Of a DNA stretch of 64,000 nucleotides, positions 23,969 to 36,166 are shown piece by piece. Within the stretch, counting starts at the first letter, position 1, and each line of letters begins with the position of its first letter. The DNA comes from Pelodera strongyloides. Taxonomy: Eukaryota; Nematoda; Chromadorea; Rhabditida; Rhabditidae. Where the stretch lies: assembly GCA_036852015.1 (NCBI GenBank), contig JAANDG010000384.1:62001-126000 (forward strand), written 5' to 3'. Position numbers and translations under genes: made by a program. Under the pieces are notes generated by a model, which worked only from the letters and a program-made list of their open reading frames with translations, made no database searches and was not told the DNA's origin.

Positions 23969-24845
23969 TTTCTTGTTGTATGATTATGGAAGGACACTAA
24001 AATTGTTTCGAATATGCAGTTTGTTCTGAATTACAAGACTGCACCAATTAAAAATAAAGACCAAATTTAGAAAATAAGGGAACCTAACATTGATTTCGTG
24101 CGTAACACCACATCTTATCTTAATAATGTTAAGAAGCTTAGCACCTGAGTCTTGTTTGGAGCGAGGCAATTTTTGGTGTAAGGATCGTTTTTGTAGGAAC
24201 GCAAAAAAAAATATGTTCGCAAGTTGTTAAACAAATAAAATGTGTGCGTCAACCTAATTAAATCTTATGGTTAGCTTTACGAGCTTGTTCTTCTTTTCTT
24301 CAGTTTTTGAAAAATTAGTTCTACAGGGTACGGCAAATGAAGTTTTACATACAAAATGAGAAAAAAGCTATTATAAGAGCAATTGGCGGACATATTGAAG
24401 ATAACAGAACTTTTTTTTTTTAATTTGTTTTCTCGGCAATTAAATTTTTTTGCGTTCATTTTTGTTGACCATCATTGTTTTTCTCATTTGTATGTGTCGC
24501 TTCTGTAGAGCACGTTCTAAATATTCAGTACCAGATGGTAAAGTTGAGTGAGAAATGGGACTCTTAGTATCGGTCAATATATTTAGTTAATAATAAACTG
24601 AAGATATACTTTTGATTGGTTTACGACCGGAAGACGCTTTTGAAAAAATGTTTACCGTTGGCACTGATACTGATTTGCCAATTTTGTCTTTATTTGCACT
24701 GACGCAAAACAAAAGAAAAAAAACTTAATTTAAAAGAAAAAACGATAAACAGAAAACTACGATTATACAAAACGTTACGCCAGCTTGTATAAACTGGTCT
24801 GTATTCTTTTTGTTTCGGTCCAAGTAACAGCAGTTGTAAAAATTT
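23969..24845. other. intergenic, nothing recognised
   Basis: AT-rich sequence between the four-TM gene and the tRNA. Open frames on the minus strand are lysine/asparagine-rich chance frames. Confidence 0.5.
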
Positions 24846-24918
24846 CGACCCTGGCAGGACTCGAACCTGCAATCTTCGGTTTAGGAGACCGACGCCTTAT
24901 CCATTAGGCCACAGGGCC
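24846..24918 (-). tRNA. tRNA-Arg (CCT)
   Basis: 73 nt. The acceptor stem GGCCCTG pairs with CAGGGTC, followed by discriminator G. D arm, anticodon stem-loop TCGGT-CTCCTAA-ACCGA (anticodon CCT) and T arm with GGTTCGAGTCC are all present. There is no intron. Confidence 0.95.
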
Positions 24919-25666
24919 GTCGAACAAGTATCGATGCGTTACTGAATGCGTTCCTGTCGCAAAAGAATGACGTATGCTTATTTCATTGAAAGTATTTGTT
25001 TATCGGTAATCGTAATTTTCCGCTTCAATACCCATCGCTATTTGATACTTGCTATGTTTCTTGAACTCGAGCTCTCTGCCATATTTGGACATGTATGTAT
25101 TACAAAAACTGGTTTAAATTCATAATTTAGAACTTTTTATTGCATAGATCATTCGTCCTCGATTTTTAGAGTCTTTGTTTATGCATTGAGTGGTCTGATT
25201 TCTGTTCTAATAAACTGTTCGTGCGATCAAGATGATTAGATAAGCACAATGGCATTCCGGAGAGTAGCTGCAATCGACTGTTTCGTCATCACACCTTGGG
25301 TTCTAAATTATGATCATTATATGTCGTTCATTTCTGACATTTCACGGTTTTTTCGTTAGTTTTTAACTATGTTTTTTTCTGATTGTAAGGTTGTTCACAT
25401 CTGTTTTGTTTGGTTCCGCGAAACATCAGCACGCTTAATAAAACCCAATATCTAGCTAATCAGCGAGTTTCATATGATGACAGGAATTCTTATCTGTAGA
25501 AAGAGCATTGTTCCCTTCGTAACAAACTTCGCTTTTTCGATATAACTGTTTCCCATGCAAATCTTCCACAAACATTTTGATCGCAAAAATACCTGGTGGC
25601 TGTCACCGCCTTTTGCTATCTGCGATATTAACGTATGAATTAAAACATTATAGATTTCAAATCTGA
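24919..25666. other. intergenic and upstream region of the sulfurase gene
   Basis: No exon is seen. ATTATAG at 25648-25654, just before the sulfurase ATG, could be a trans-splice acceptor. Confidence 0.45.
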
Positions 25667-28600
25667 ATGGCATATTTGGATTATGCTGGAGCCGGGGTTC
25701 CTTCTAAAAGGCTGCTTGCGGAAGTGGGCTTGCAATTGCAGTCACTTCAATTAGCAAACCCGCACTCCCATCATCCAGCCTCTATTGCAACCAGGCAGAT
25801 TATCGAGGAAGTGAGGCTACGGTCAGTCAACTGATTCAGAGTTTATTATTTGTTTACTTGTTAAATGTTCCCAATAGATTTCACAGCTGATGATCTATTT
25901 CGTAATAATATTCATGACACCGTTGAAACTCTTTCTAAGAAAGCAAATTATTACAGAATTCTACACTTCTTCAATGCCGATGATTATGAAGTTATATTCA
26001 CAGCAAATTCCACCGCTGCCCTACACACCGTAGGAGAATGTTTTCAGTTTTCGTCGGCCAACAAGCGACCGGAAAATATCGAAACAAAACTTCCTGAATC
26101 GGGTAAACTTTTAGCTTCAAATAGTGCAACAAAAGCGTTGTTTTATAAAAGCCTTGGTGGACATTCGCTCGTTGTGTTGATTGCTAGCCAATAAGCCATT
26201 ATTATTGTTTCTCGTAGGAGGACCGTCGTTCGGCCACCTGAGTGATTCACACAATTCGGTTGTTGGTATGAGGGACCAAGTGAGGGAACGGGTCGAACAC
26301 GTGGCTTGTGTGAATTTTGACGAGTAATCATTTTATTTTATTTATTATTTCTGTATTGACACATGTATGTTGAGGCATTTAGTTAAATTACGAATGATTT
26401 TATGCTCAGTCAGATACACCGCGAAACGTATATGTGCTGCTAGTTCCTTTTAGAACAGATTGGGATAATGTTCCGCAAACGTCGAGTGGTTTATTCGCCT
26501 TCACAGCAATGAGCAACTTTTGCGGGCGAAAGTACCCGTTGGAAACAATCGCGAAACTGAAAGCAAAAGGTGGAGAATGCTTTGAATATGTCGTATAATT
26601 TTCACCAAGACACCAGGATGATGGCTTCTTTAATTAGTAAATTAATAAACATTTGTGTTGAAGAGAGTGGCCCAGAAATTCAGGTTGTGGTTGTATTTTT
26701 AGGTTAAATTTTTTTGCAGGTTGGGCAGTGTTAGTGGACGCTGCAGCTTATGCATGCTGCAATGAGATTGATCTTTCCAAATACAACCCCGACTTCGTGG
26801 CACTCTCTTTCTACAAATTATTTGGTTATCCGACAGGTTAGTGTTTTTGCATTGATTTTATTGTTTTTTTTTGCATTGATATTATAATAACGCCCTAACG
26901 TTATTATGAATAAGAACGATCCTGCTGTGAAAATGTGTGCACATTGATGTGTGGTGGAACGAGAACCAGTCAAATAAACTATGTATATCGAAAAGAAAAG
27001 AACAAAAGAAAATCCAAATGAAAGCAAAGCACAACTATCTAACGCGAAGCAAAACTATCCCCTATCTAATGCAAAAACAAAACTAACAAACTCAGTACAG
27101 CCATCAAACGAACATCAAACTATCAAAACTATCTGAGCCTCTCTAGCTCCACCCCAAACGCCCTCTCTTGCCAGCTGTTATAGCCGGCAAGAGAGCGCAG
27201 ACACATAAACATTTTAAAACGAACTAATACTACCTATTCGAGCTTGCCCATGCTCGTAACTCAGTTGATATTGTTGAGTGTGTGTTTATATGCATGTACA
27301 ATATATGCAAATAGAGTACAATAGGTTTATCGGGTATGTTAGTATACCTGCTGTTAGCCCGACATTGGGCACACTGAATTGTTAGTTCTCAAGTCTTCTC
27401 TCATGGAACAGAAAGGATGAGAGAAAACAGGGGTTAATTAATCAAAAGGGAACACCTTAGGATCCGCAGCTGTGTGATTAATTTGTTGATGATTTAGAGA
27501 AAAGCTGGGATCCTAACATGCCCCGTTCCCTAAGGAGCACGGCCCCCGTGCTCATGTCTAAACCGGTGAATATTCTAATCCTTCGCCTAAACCGGTATTT
27601 CAGTCAATAGACAATTTGTGATGAAGAATGAATGAAAAACGAAAGAGCTCCAGTGAAACTACCAAAGCCTGAAGAATATCAAATATCAAACAAAATTGAG
27701 CAGAACTAGTAAACCAGGAAAGCTAGATCCACATCAACTGTAATCATCATAATTAGTCAGTCGGCATCAAAATCGGCAATCCAATGATGTTGTTAAAAAG
27801 TGATGAACAAAAGGAGTGTACTCAGTTTTTCAGTGTGCCAAAACAAACAATAACAAGATAAACGCATCCGCCATGGTCTAACAAATTCAACGATGAAAAC
27901 TTCAAATACTTGTACTCGGAGTGTGCCCTCCATACATTACACACACAATAACAAAACTCAACAATTGTCAGATAAATACACAATCTCAATAATTTAAATT
28001 AAAGCCTAGCATATCTCCTCGAAGAGTTATCCAAAATACTACGGCAAAAGAATGGGACTTCGATACTCAACGGACCCTATTGAATATCTTATTGAACAGT
28101 GATTACTTACAATATCACCCGAATGGCCTAAAATTGTGGTCATTCGACAGCCTGCCCCACCTCCCAACTTCCTACGCTGCCGAACTGGGCCCTTATTATT
28201 AAAATACAAACGAGTACGACCTAGCAGAAAACGGGCTGTCCCTGAGCTGCTAATAGAACAATTTTGAATAAGTGATAACAAAACAGTCACTAACGATGAT
28301 GCTAGGTATGGGCACCAGCTTACACTATTAACTGGGTAAACTAACTAACGACAATCCTTGTGCAGCTCGTTGTTCTTCCTTGGTGGTCGTCGTTTCGTGA
28401 ATACACAGCTTGGTGCATAATATCTTGAAGAAAGTCAGCAATTGAGCAGTTTGCTGGATGAATATTTATAGATGCAATTGGTTTGATGCAGATCGGTAGA
28501 ATGTGGGGAGATTGTGATAGCTTGTCGAGAGTCGGACGAGGCAAAAGGGCAAGGTGTAGGTTCTCTGGCTCTGGTGGAAGTAGAGCCAGCCCTTAGCGGT

Positions 28601-31600
28601 CGCCATATAATAACGCCCTAACGTTATTATGAATAAGAACGATCCTGCTGTGAAAATGTGTGCACATTGATGTGTGGTGCAACGAGAACCAATCAAATAA
28701 ACTATGTATATCGAAAAGAAAAGAACAAAAGAAAATCCAAATGAAAGCAAAGCACAACTATCTAACGCGAAGCAAAACTATCCCCTATCTAATGCAAAAA
28801 CAAAACTAACAAACTCAGTACAGCCATCAAACGAACATCAAACTATCAAAACTATCTGAGCCTCTCTAGCTCCACCCCAAACGCCCTCTCTTGCCAGCTG
28901 TTATAGCCGGCAAGAGAGCGCAGACACATAAACATTTTAAAACGAACTAATACTACCTATTCTTACAATATTATTATTTTGCATTGATATTATTTTTTTT
29001 CTGTGAACGACCTTTTTTGTATATTACTTGTTTAGGAATAGGCGCCTTGTTAGTCAAGAAATCTTCGCAACATTTGCTTACAAAGAGGCATTTCTCCGGC
29101 GGAACAGTTGCAATGATGGACCCATATTCGTTTAATGTAAAACAGAAGGAACGACTGGCTGATAGGTAAACTTTTTATAATTTCCTGACTATACGTTTCA
29201 ATAAGATTTACTAGAATATAAGGACTAAACTCAAACTATGTTAGCGTAAAGGATTTTCGTGTGCAATAATCTTACATAAGCTGTTTCTATTGTTAGAGTA
29301 CAACAAATTGTTTAAAACCAACCATGATCAAATCTATTATGAAACTAATCTAGATTTGAGGACGGCACTTGCGACTACTACGGAATCGCAGCCATCTTGA
29401 AAGCTATTGAGGAGTTTGAATCCGCTGGTACTTTTCATTACTGCCGATTTTTTCTTCTTCTAAAGCATTGGAGAAACTCTACGTTCTTCTTGTATCGAAT
29501 GTGTATAAGTTGTATGTGATACACTTGCAGGTGGTATTCGCGAAGTCTTCACGACAACAGAGCGGTTAACCAGACTGGCATTGAATACATTGAAGGATAA
29601 GTACTACTGGAATGGGAAACCTTTGGTTGAGATGTACCGTCGCCAGCACTGTGAATATGGTCCGATAATCGCTTTTAACTTGAAAAGGGATGACGGATCT
29701 TATGTGGGATACACTGAGGTTGGAGTGGATTTAAATTCGTTTATTGTTAGTGTAAAAACGGATCTAATTTGTCCCATTTGTTCACTTTACAGGTAGCTAA
29801 AATGTGTGAGCTATTCGGTGTTCAAATGCGAACCGGATGTTTCTGCAATATTGGGGCATGTATGGAACACCTCCAACTGACACCCGAGGACTTGTATGCG
29901 AATCACTTGGTGAGATTGATGTTTGAAGAAATTCTGGTAATACTTTCCCCACGTGTCGTTTGATTGTTTTTTTTTCTGTTATGCTTCAAAGGCTAATAGT
30001 CTGCACTCTGTTCTGGTTGTGAGAAATTCACATCATTATTTGTTCATTGACACAGATCCTAATTTTAAACATTAACATAATTTTGCAGAGCGGTAAAGAA
30101 TGTGGTGATGAAATGGATGTGATAAATGGCAAGCCCGCCGGAGCCTGTCGGATATCTTTTGGACGTTTTTCAACCGAAAAAGTGTGCTCTTCCATTGATT
30201 TTTTTTTCATTTTTCATTTCACCAAGTTCTACAGGAATGTTAATTTAAAACAATAATTCCAGGATATACAGCTTTTTGAAAGTGTGCTCGATTGCTGTTT
30301 CTTGAAGGCTTCCCACGAAGCATTTGAAGTACTGTCCTCTATTCCGCTGAACACCTTTACTCCGACGATTTCACAAATATTCTACTATCCAGTCAAGTCA
30401 CTCAATGGAATCAGTAGTAAAAAGTAAGTTCCTAACTTTAACAAAATGCAATGTTTCAAACAAGTTCGTGGAACATAACAGATGAAAACAGTCAATCCGT
30501 TCATTCCAGGAAAAGCCTTGGTCCTACTGGTTTCCTTCACGATCGTCAGTTTATGATCCAGAGTTGTGGAATAACTCTCACACTCAAACGTTTTCCGAGA
30601 CTATGCGGCCTCCGTGCAGCAGTAAGTGGGAGTAAATGAACTTTGTCAAAGACATATCCAAATTAGTAGTAAAACTGTCACCCCATTTTTGTTGTGGTTT
30701 TTCAGGTGAAGGGTGAATCTCTTCTCCTCAGCGGCCAAGACGACGAATTAAAGATAACTGTGCCATTCACAACAATGGAAAGGCATCAGAAGAGCATCGT
30801 GTGCGTGAACAGGTATGTCGTCAAATACTTAATTAAAAAAACTAGGTCGCTCACTGAAGCATGCATTGTTCCCATTTAGCAATGCCAATCAAGTGTGTAT
30901 AATCGCAAAATTGATCGGTCCACCATAATTAACTAATATTTTGAGTGTTGGCACAGTGGATTGCGGAGAAAAAGTTGGTGCCTGGCTCGACGACGCATTA
31001 GGATTACACGCCTGCAGACTAATGAGAGTTGAAAATGGTGACTTTTCAATTTGTATGAAAACAAATTTCGTCTAAACAAAGAGTCATCATTGATATTTGC
31101 TGCTATATGGTATTTTAACAAAATGCCTGAAAAGAGGTATTGGCCGGCTATAATACATTACATGTCTTCTTACAGATGCTGAAAGAAGTCTCACAAATGA
31201 CAGTCCGTTCCTATTGATTAATGAAGCGTCTGTCCAGGTATGTTTTTATTTTCCAGCCTCAACAAGTACGTCCATGTACATTGGGCTAAACAGCATCCCC
31301 GATTCCGATACTTCTAGTTGATCAGATGGAAAAATTTGAAGAGCCGAACAGTAACATTTGACATTAGGAGCCACACATCCTACGTATTTCAGATCATTGC
31401 AGAAGCAGTGGACATTTCACGTGATGAATTGATTCTGCGGTTTCGTCCAAATCTCGTACTGAAAGGCCTACCGGCCTTTGTTGAAGATGGTGCGAAAACT
31501 GTGACGATTAATGGTCTCTTATTTGAGGTGGAGTTTGTCTCAAAGTCTTGTCTTTTGGAGTAATTAAAGGGGAAATATACTCCCCATGAATACTAACCAA

Positions 31601-31956
31601 TAGTCGTTGAAAAGCAAGATACAAATGATGTTCAGGTAGTAGGTAAATGTACACGGTGCGAAATGATTTGTGTTGATCCACATACTGGGGACAAGGATCC
31701 GGCTGTTATTGTGGCTCTACGTGATTTCCGATACAGGGACAAGGTGAGTCTAACCAAGTTAAATTAAGGCCGGAAAGCTCACTACACATACAAGTGTGAT
31801 TACCGATTCCATCATGCATTCTTCAAACCTATGTATATTTCTGATGTTCCGTAACAACCAAAGACATTTCAGATGACTTTCGGTATTTACCTACGTCAAG
31901 TTGAAATAAATGGAACACAGTACATATCGGAAGGAGACAACGTGCAACTTTGCTGA
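25667..31956 (+). CDS. mocs-1: molybdenum cofactor sulfurase
   Basis: Adds the terminal sulfur ligand to the molybdenum cofactor of xanthine dehydrogenase and aldehyde oxidase. Eighteen exons: 25667-25821, 25957-26102, 26218-26309, 26410-26569, 26720-26836, 29036-29165, 29354-29427, 29531-29745, 29793-29909, 30089-30181, 30263-30423, 30510-30621, 30706-30812, 30946-31037, 31176-31237, 31393-31527, 31636-31743, 31873-31956. They total 719 aa with every phase consistent. N-terminal class-V aminotransferase/NifS-like domain: LDYAGAGVP, NPHSHH, FTANSTAAL, PLP-binding Lys217 in ALSFYKLFGYPTG and the cysteine motif RTGCFCNIGAC near 376-386. MOSC N-terminal barrel starts near YYPVKSLNG. The C-terminal MOSC domain has GKCTRCEMICVDP and LRDFRYRDK. 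Length and order match known MOCOS proteins, including an N-terminus close to LDYAGAG. Exon 3 end and exon 14 start were chosen by phase. Intron 5 is 2.2 kb because of an LTR element. AATAAA is at 31998. Confidence 0.95.
26883..27239 (-). repeat. LTR, 3' copy in element orientation
   Basis: 357 bp, almost identical to 28606-28962. It includes an internal 12-bp inverted pair (CTCTCTTGCCAG...GCCGGCAAGAGAG). Confidence 0.85.
28606..28962 (-). repeat. LTR, 5' copy in element orientation
   Basis: 357 bp. The primer-binding-site-like TGGCGACCG (reverse complement of 28597-28605) abuts it. Confidence 0.85.
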
Positions 31957-32193
31957 GCAAATTAGGATCATAACCAAAGAATATCGTTTATTTCGAAAAT
32001 AAAGATATGAGATTTCTCAATACGTGTACTCATAAACGTAAACACGTGATTTATTGAGATATATTATGTACAATTACAGTTGGGCATCACCTTTTTGTGT
32101 GTGTAGAATATGCAGAATCCTCGGTAACTTTCGGGTTAACCCATATACATGATTAAATTATCCGAATGAAAGAGAGTTATTCGGGGGGTGTAA

Positions 32194-33758
32194 TTATTCG
32201 TTGGTAATGCGATTGTTCTCGTTCAGAAGGTAATCCTCAACAACGCTGGCGAACTGATCATGAGTTAGATGCCCGTTGTCTGATATATCGAGCTCACGAA
32301 ATACCTGCAAAATATGTGGGGTAATTTGAGGTCTAGTGGAAATTGTGCAACTGAAACGCTAGACGATATAATTCTTAAATTCACAAAAAAATATCAAAAA
32401 CATAGGTCCTGGCCGGGATCGAACCGGCGACCTTCTGCGTGTGAAGCAGACGTGATAACCACTACACCACAGGACCCGTGGTTGTTCTATTCACAGGGCA
32501 TCACATAAATCCGAAACAAGGGAACAAACATACCTTTTCAGCAAGACTGTCATCAAATCCTCCAATTTCTTTAGCAATATACTGAAATTCACGTGATTGG
32601 GAAACTTAATTATTTCATTTTTTTATTATACTATGAACATTGTATTTATTTTTTCCTCAACGTATTTATTTTTTCCTCAACATGTGCTTATAAAGCGTTT
32701 TATGAATGTAAAGGTCTAAACATAATGAATACTAGCAAATCAATTAGTTGGATTGCTTACAATTTGTTTTGACTGCAAAATTAAGCGTGTGTGCGATTTA
32801 AGTTAGAACTAATTAAATAACACCGCTTGCCTTAAACTCGTCCTCGCTAATAACTCCGTTTTGATCGAGATCGAAAATGTCGAAACATTCCTAAATGAGG
32901 TCCAGACTTTCTTCACCTTGTTGACGTTGTTACGAAATTTACAACAAATAGTTTGCCTATTAGTTGTTACCTTGATAAGTTCCTCATTTGTGTTGCGCAC
33001 GATTGTTTGTGACTTTTTCATACAGGCGCAGAATTCTTCGAAGTCGATTTCACCATTTCCATCTGCGTCCACCTAGTTTTGTCATGTAAAATATATTAAG
33101 CATACGCTGTGAACATTATCAAAGCAAAACACACCTAACACAGTGAGGCGAATTTCTAAAGTTCAAGGAATCAAAACATAACAATCGTACGGTTTCCTTG
33201 CATAAAATCAATTAATTCACACCACACACCACACATCGAACGAAACGTGTCAATTGCGTCAAAACGACTCACCTCTCGAATTATGTTGTCAATTTCCGCC
33301 TCGTTTGCTGATATGCCAATACTGATCATAGCCTAAAATTATTAACTAATTATACGACAGCCTTCAAACATTTTTTTTTTGCAAAAATAATTGAATTTGA
33401 ATTCGATTCCAGACCTGTTTCAATTCCTCATTTCCAATTGCTCCAGAACCGTCTGTGTCAAACATGGCAAACAGTTGGCGATACTCTTTGAGTTCTTTCC
33501 TGAATAATTTTAAAGATGTATATTATTTGCCTGGCAAAAAGGTCTCACAATTTTCGGTATTAGTGGTGTGTGTGAAGATCACGGCATAAAAATAATTTAA
33601 ATTAAATAAACGTATGCTTGCTCACAAATTAGTTAACTTGATAAAACTTTATTACAAAATTACTTGGTATATCTTGATTGTGAAGGGATTGGCTGATCAT
33701 GTGCGAGAGAAGCGATCGTTGCACGACTATCTGTGGAGCCTTTGCGGTCGGGCGACAT
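32194..33758 (-). CDS. calmodulin-like EF-hand calcium-binding protein
   Basis: Seven exons: 33664-33758, 33415-33499, 33273-33332, 32971-33072, 32831-32890, 32534-32581, 32194-32304. They total 186 aa with consistent phases. A 32-residue Ser/Arg-rich N-terminal extension precedes four EF-hands. Loop 1 is DTDGSGAIGNEE (46-57), loop 2 DADGNGEIDFEE (82-93), loop 3 DLDQNGVISEDE (121-132) and loop 4 DISDNGHLTHDQ (156-167). Loop 4 has Gln instead of Glu at position 12, so its calcium binding is probably weak. The long N-terminus and divergence place it among calmodulin-like (cal) proteins rather than calmodulin itself. Intron 5 has a GC donor (TTTAAG|GCAAGC). Intron 6 contains tRNA-Val. The ATG lies just after TAATTTAG, a possible trans-splice acceptor. 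It converges with the sulfurase gene, 237 bp apart. Confidence 0.92.
32404..32476 (-). tRNA. tRNA-Val (CAC)
   Basis: 73 nt. Acceptor stem GGTCCTG/CAGGACC, discriminator T, D arm TAGTGGTTATCAC, anticodon stem-loop TCTGC-TTCACAC-GCAGA (anticodon CAC) and T arm GCCGGTTCGATCCCGGC. It lies inside intron 6 of the calmodulin-like gene, on the same strand. Confidence 0.95.
32642..32681. repeat. 20-bp tandem duplication
   Basis: GTATTTATTTTTTCCTCAAC occurs twice in direct succession in intron 5 of the calmodulin-like gene. Confidence 0.95.
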
Positions 33759-35133
33759 CCTTTCTAGTCTAAATTACAAAATGTAAAGTGAAACACGTAT
33801 AATTTGAATATGTGACTGTAAGCTATGTACCTAAGCGATCCTTTAGGGAAAATATACATGACCGGATCTGTGAATATGCATGTGCACATAATGCCAGTGT
33901 TCGAGCAAATGCAGATGTTTGAGTTCGATCGTAAGTCGCTGATTCTTCGTTTCTTTTTCTCGCATTTTTTTTTACTTCGCGTTACGGTTAGTTTTAAATT
34001 TTCGACTTATGAAGTGGAACTGAAGAAAAACTGTACCTTTCAATGTGATGTCTGGTTACTCCAACCTTCGAATTGCGCATCATTCTTATATCTGTAAATA
34101 GGGAAAGCAGAAGTTAAACGATGTGTTCAACGGGCGGAGAAAACAAGAGCGAGAAAAAACGGCAGAGAAAACTAATTAATTGTAGATTCAGTCGTATTAT
34201 TCAAAGTTTGACAGAAATTCGCGCAATTGTTTGCGCTGAAGAATACCAGCATAAAAGGAAGAAAACCTTGATATCATGTGTTAGTAAACATCCGATAGGT
34301 TGGGCAAATCCAATTTCCGGCCGTCTAATTTGTTTCGAAATACAAGGGAGCTCACTCAATTTCAATGGAGTTTCGCTTTCTTTCTTTTATAGAGAAAACG
34401 TCTTACATGAAGCGTTAGTTAACCAACTCTGGATATCGCAGGATATTTTTTTTAGACAGAGCTATCTTCATATAAATGCTTTTTTGTCCCTAAATAATAA
34501 GAAATGAAGTGGGGTACACAAGAAAACGAAATATGAAAATAATACAATTTAACAACTGCGTTATTAACTGCGTCATGTAAATACATCTTGAGATTTCTGA
34601 TAGTGTTTTGGCTTGAGTAATGGCCGGAAATGAACATCGGGATAAATTAGTGTTCAAATTCTCGCATCACTAGATGGATTGGGTTCTCATCGTTCAATAT
34701 GAGAAGTCTGATATATTATTACTTAAGTAGTTCAGTTGTATATTCCAAGCACGGTAAATTCTTGGTAAATAAAGCAAAAATAAAACAATTCAGTAAAAAG
34801 ATTGTTCTAATGAGGATTGTGCGAGCCTCTAAAGCACATTTCCCCATAAATTATGGAGGCTTTATGCACAGAAAGCAGCTCAGAAGAGTGGCCAAAGTGG
34901 CCAACTTCTTGGGAAGGAGTTAGAAGAATCTCTTGCTTCTTTTTAGTTCTATGCCTGCTGGAATGAGCATTAAACTGATACTTCAGATTTATTGCATTGC
35001 TATAATGTACTTCCGCGTACACTACCAAACTCTTTTTACGTGTGTGTTATTGTTTTTGCCTTGTGGGAAAACTCAACAGTGCAAAATTATTTATTATTGT
35101 ATTACAAAATGAGTCCGGTGAAATATTGAAGAT
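33759..35133. other. intergenic, open frames of doubtful meaning
   Basis: Plus-strand ATG frame 34121-34507 (128 codons) starts MCSTGGENKSEKKRQRK. It has no splice context, domain or nearby poly(A) signal, and a frame this long is expected about once by chance in a window of this composition. TTTATT at 35091-35096 is the probable poly(A) signal of the minus-strand saposin gene. Confidence 0.35.
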
Positions 35134-36166
35134 TTAGTTGCTCTGATATTTGCAATCACTCTTGAGCCAGTTGGAGCAAAGAGGCTCGGGGTCTTGTTCG
35201 GTATCCTTGATGATCTAGAAAATAACTTTTTGAAACATATGTTAGTCAATCGCAAATAAGAATAATGCAGTAATAAGAAATAACCTATTTAGTTTATACG
35301 TCTACGCCACGAGCTCGTATGCCTACCGAGCAAAATAAAAAAGTGGTCTATTTCAGTTCTCCTGGATTTTTCAATAAACTACTGGAAACACATTGTCGAA
35401 ACTCCTCAAACATCTGGTTCTTGCAAAAAAAAAAAACGAATTAAAAACAATTACTTCGTGTCCAATGCTGTCAACCAGTGCTCTACAGAAAGCGTCCTCA
35501 AGCGGCTTTCCCTTGTACTTAGCATCACATCCGGCTTCCAGCTCGTGCTCCTCAGTAGCCTAAATAAATGAGTGGGAACGTTTATTTAGTACAAGTTGGA
35601 ATAAACCGACAGGCAAGCACGAGTGTCAGTGTGTGTGAAATGCAGATGAGCGAAATCAGGTGATATACCGCAACCAATGAAGACAACAACCAACCTCAGC
35701 GCACTCAGCGTATGTCTCAAGGATGTCGACCATGTCGATGCAGATGTCACATCCCATCACACCGGCCTCTGGAATTTTTTATCGTAAAGTGTTCGTCAAA
35801 AATACTTGTAGCCACCACTTCTATCGTCAAAGAAGGCGAACGGTACTGTTGACTGCAAACGTGATTTTCCCAAAAAATCATAAATATGGTAGTAATTAGA
35901 ATAGTAAATCACGCACTCTTTTCCGGAACAGCGGCTTTGTTGTGTCTCCTTCCAGTCACGGCACCACAGTTATCGAATTGGTTGGGCTTCTTCACCTCCT
36001 TAACATCGGCTGGCATGCACAGGGCGACTGCCAGAAGACATGCTAGAATAGAGGTGTTGACTCATAAGTTGATAATGACAAAACTTAAAATTGAACACTT
36101 AAGACGACCCGAATATCATCTTTAGAAACAATCAAGTAGCAAACCTGCAACAATAATTGTCTTCAT
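35134..36166 (-). CDS. saposin-like secreted protein, copy A
   Basis: Five exons: 36145-36166, 35917-36042, 35695-35768, 35455-35559, 35134-35214. They total 135 aa, all in phase. The signal peptide is split by intron 1 (MKTIIVA then ACLLAVALCM). The N-terminal segment PADVKEVKKPNQFDNCGAV is shared with copy B. The saposin B-type domain starts GCDICIDMVDILETYAECAE and ends PLCSNWLKSDC, with the expected three disulfide pairs of cysteines. Saposin-like proteins bind or permeabilise lipid membranes, and in nematodes they are often gut-secreted (SPP/caenopore and hookworm SLP types). It is the neighbour and tandem paralogue of the gene at 36847-37885. GATA motifs at 36242-36247 and 36261 lie about 80-100 bp upstream of the ATG. 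Confidence 0.9.

Larger units (their letters stand above)
26883..28962 (-). mobile_element. non-autonomous LTR retrotransposon in sulfurase intron 5
   Basis: Two direct 357-bp repeats (26883-27239 and 28606-28962) flank 1366 bp with no reverse transcriptase, protease or gag-like frame. Read on the minus strand, TGGCGACCG follows the 5' LTR immediately, as expected for a tRNA primer-binding site. The element therefore lies antisense to the host gene. I noticed two substitutions between the LTRs, so insertion is recent. The LTR ends are not the usual TG...CA, and no simple 4-6 bp target duplication is visible. It is TRIM-like or internally deleted. Confidence 0.75.

Noticed and set aside
25957..26102. 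Start of sulfurase exon 2 at the upstream acceptor CAATAG (25879)
   Set aside because: That acceptor puts stops in frame. TTACAG at 25951-25956 keeps phase and the conserved FTANSTAAL motif.
34121..34507. 128-codon ATG frame as a single-exon gene
   Set aside because: Length is near the chance maximum for this window and composition. There is no domain, promoter or poly(A) signal.
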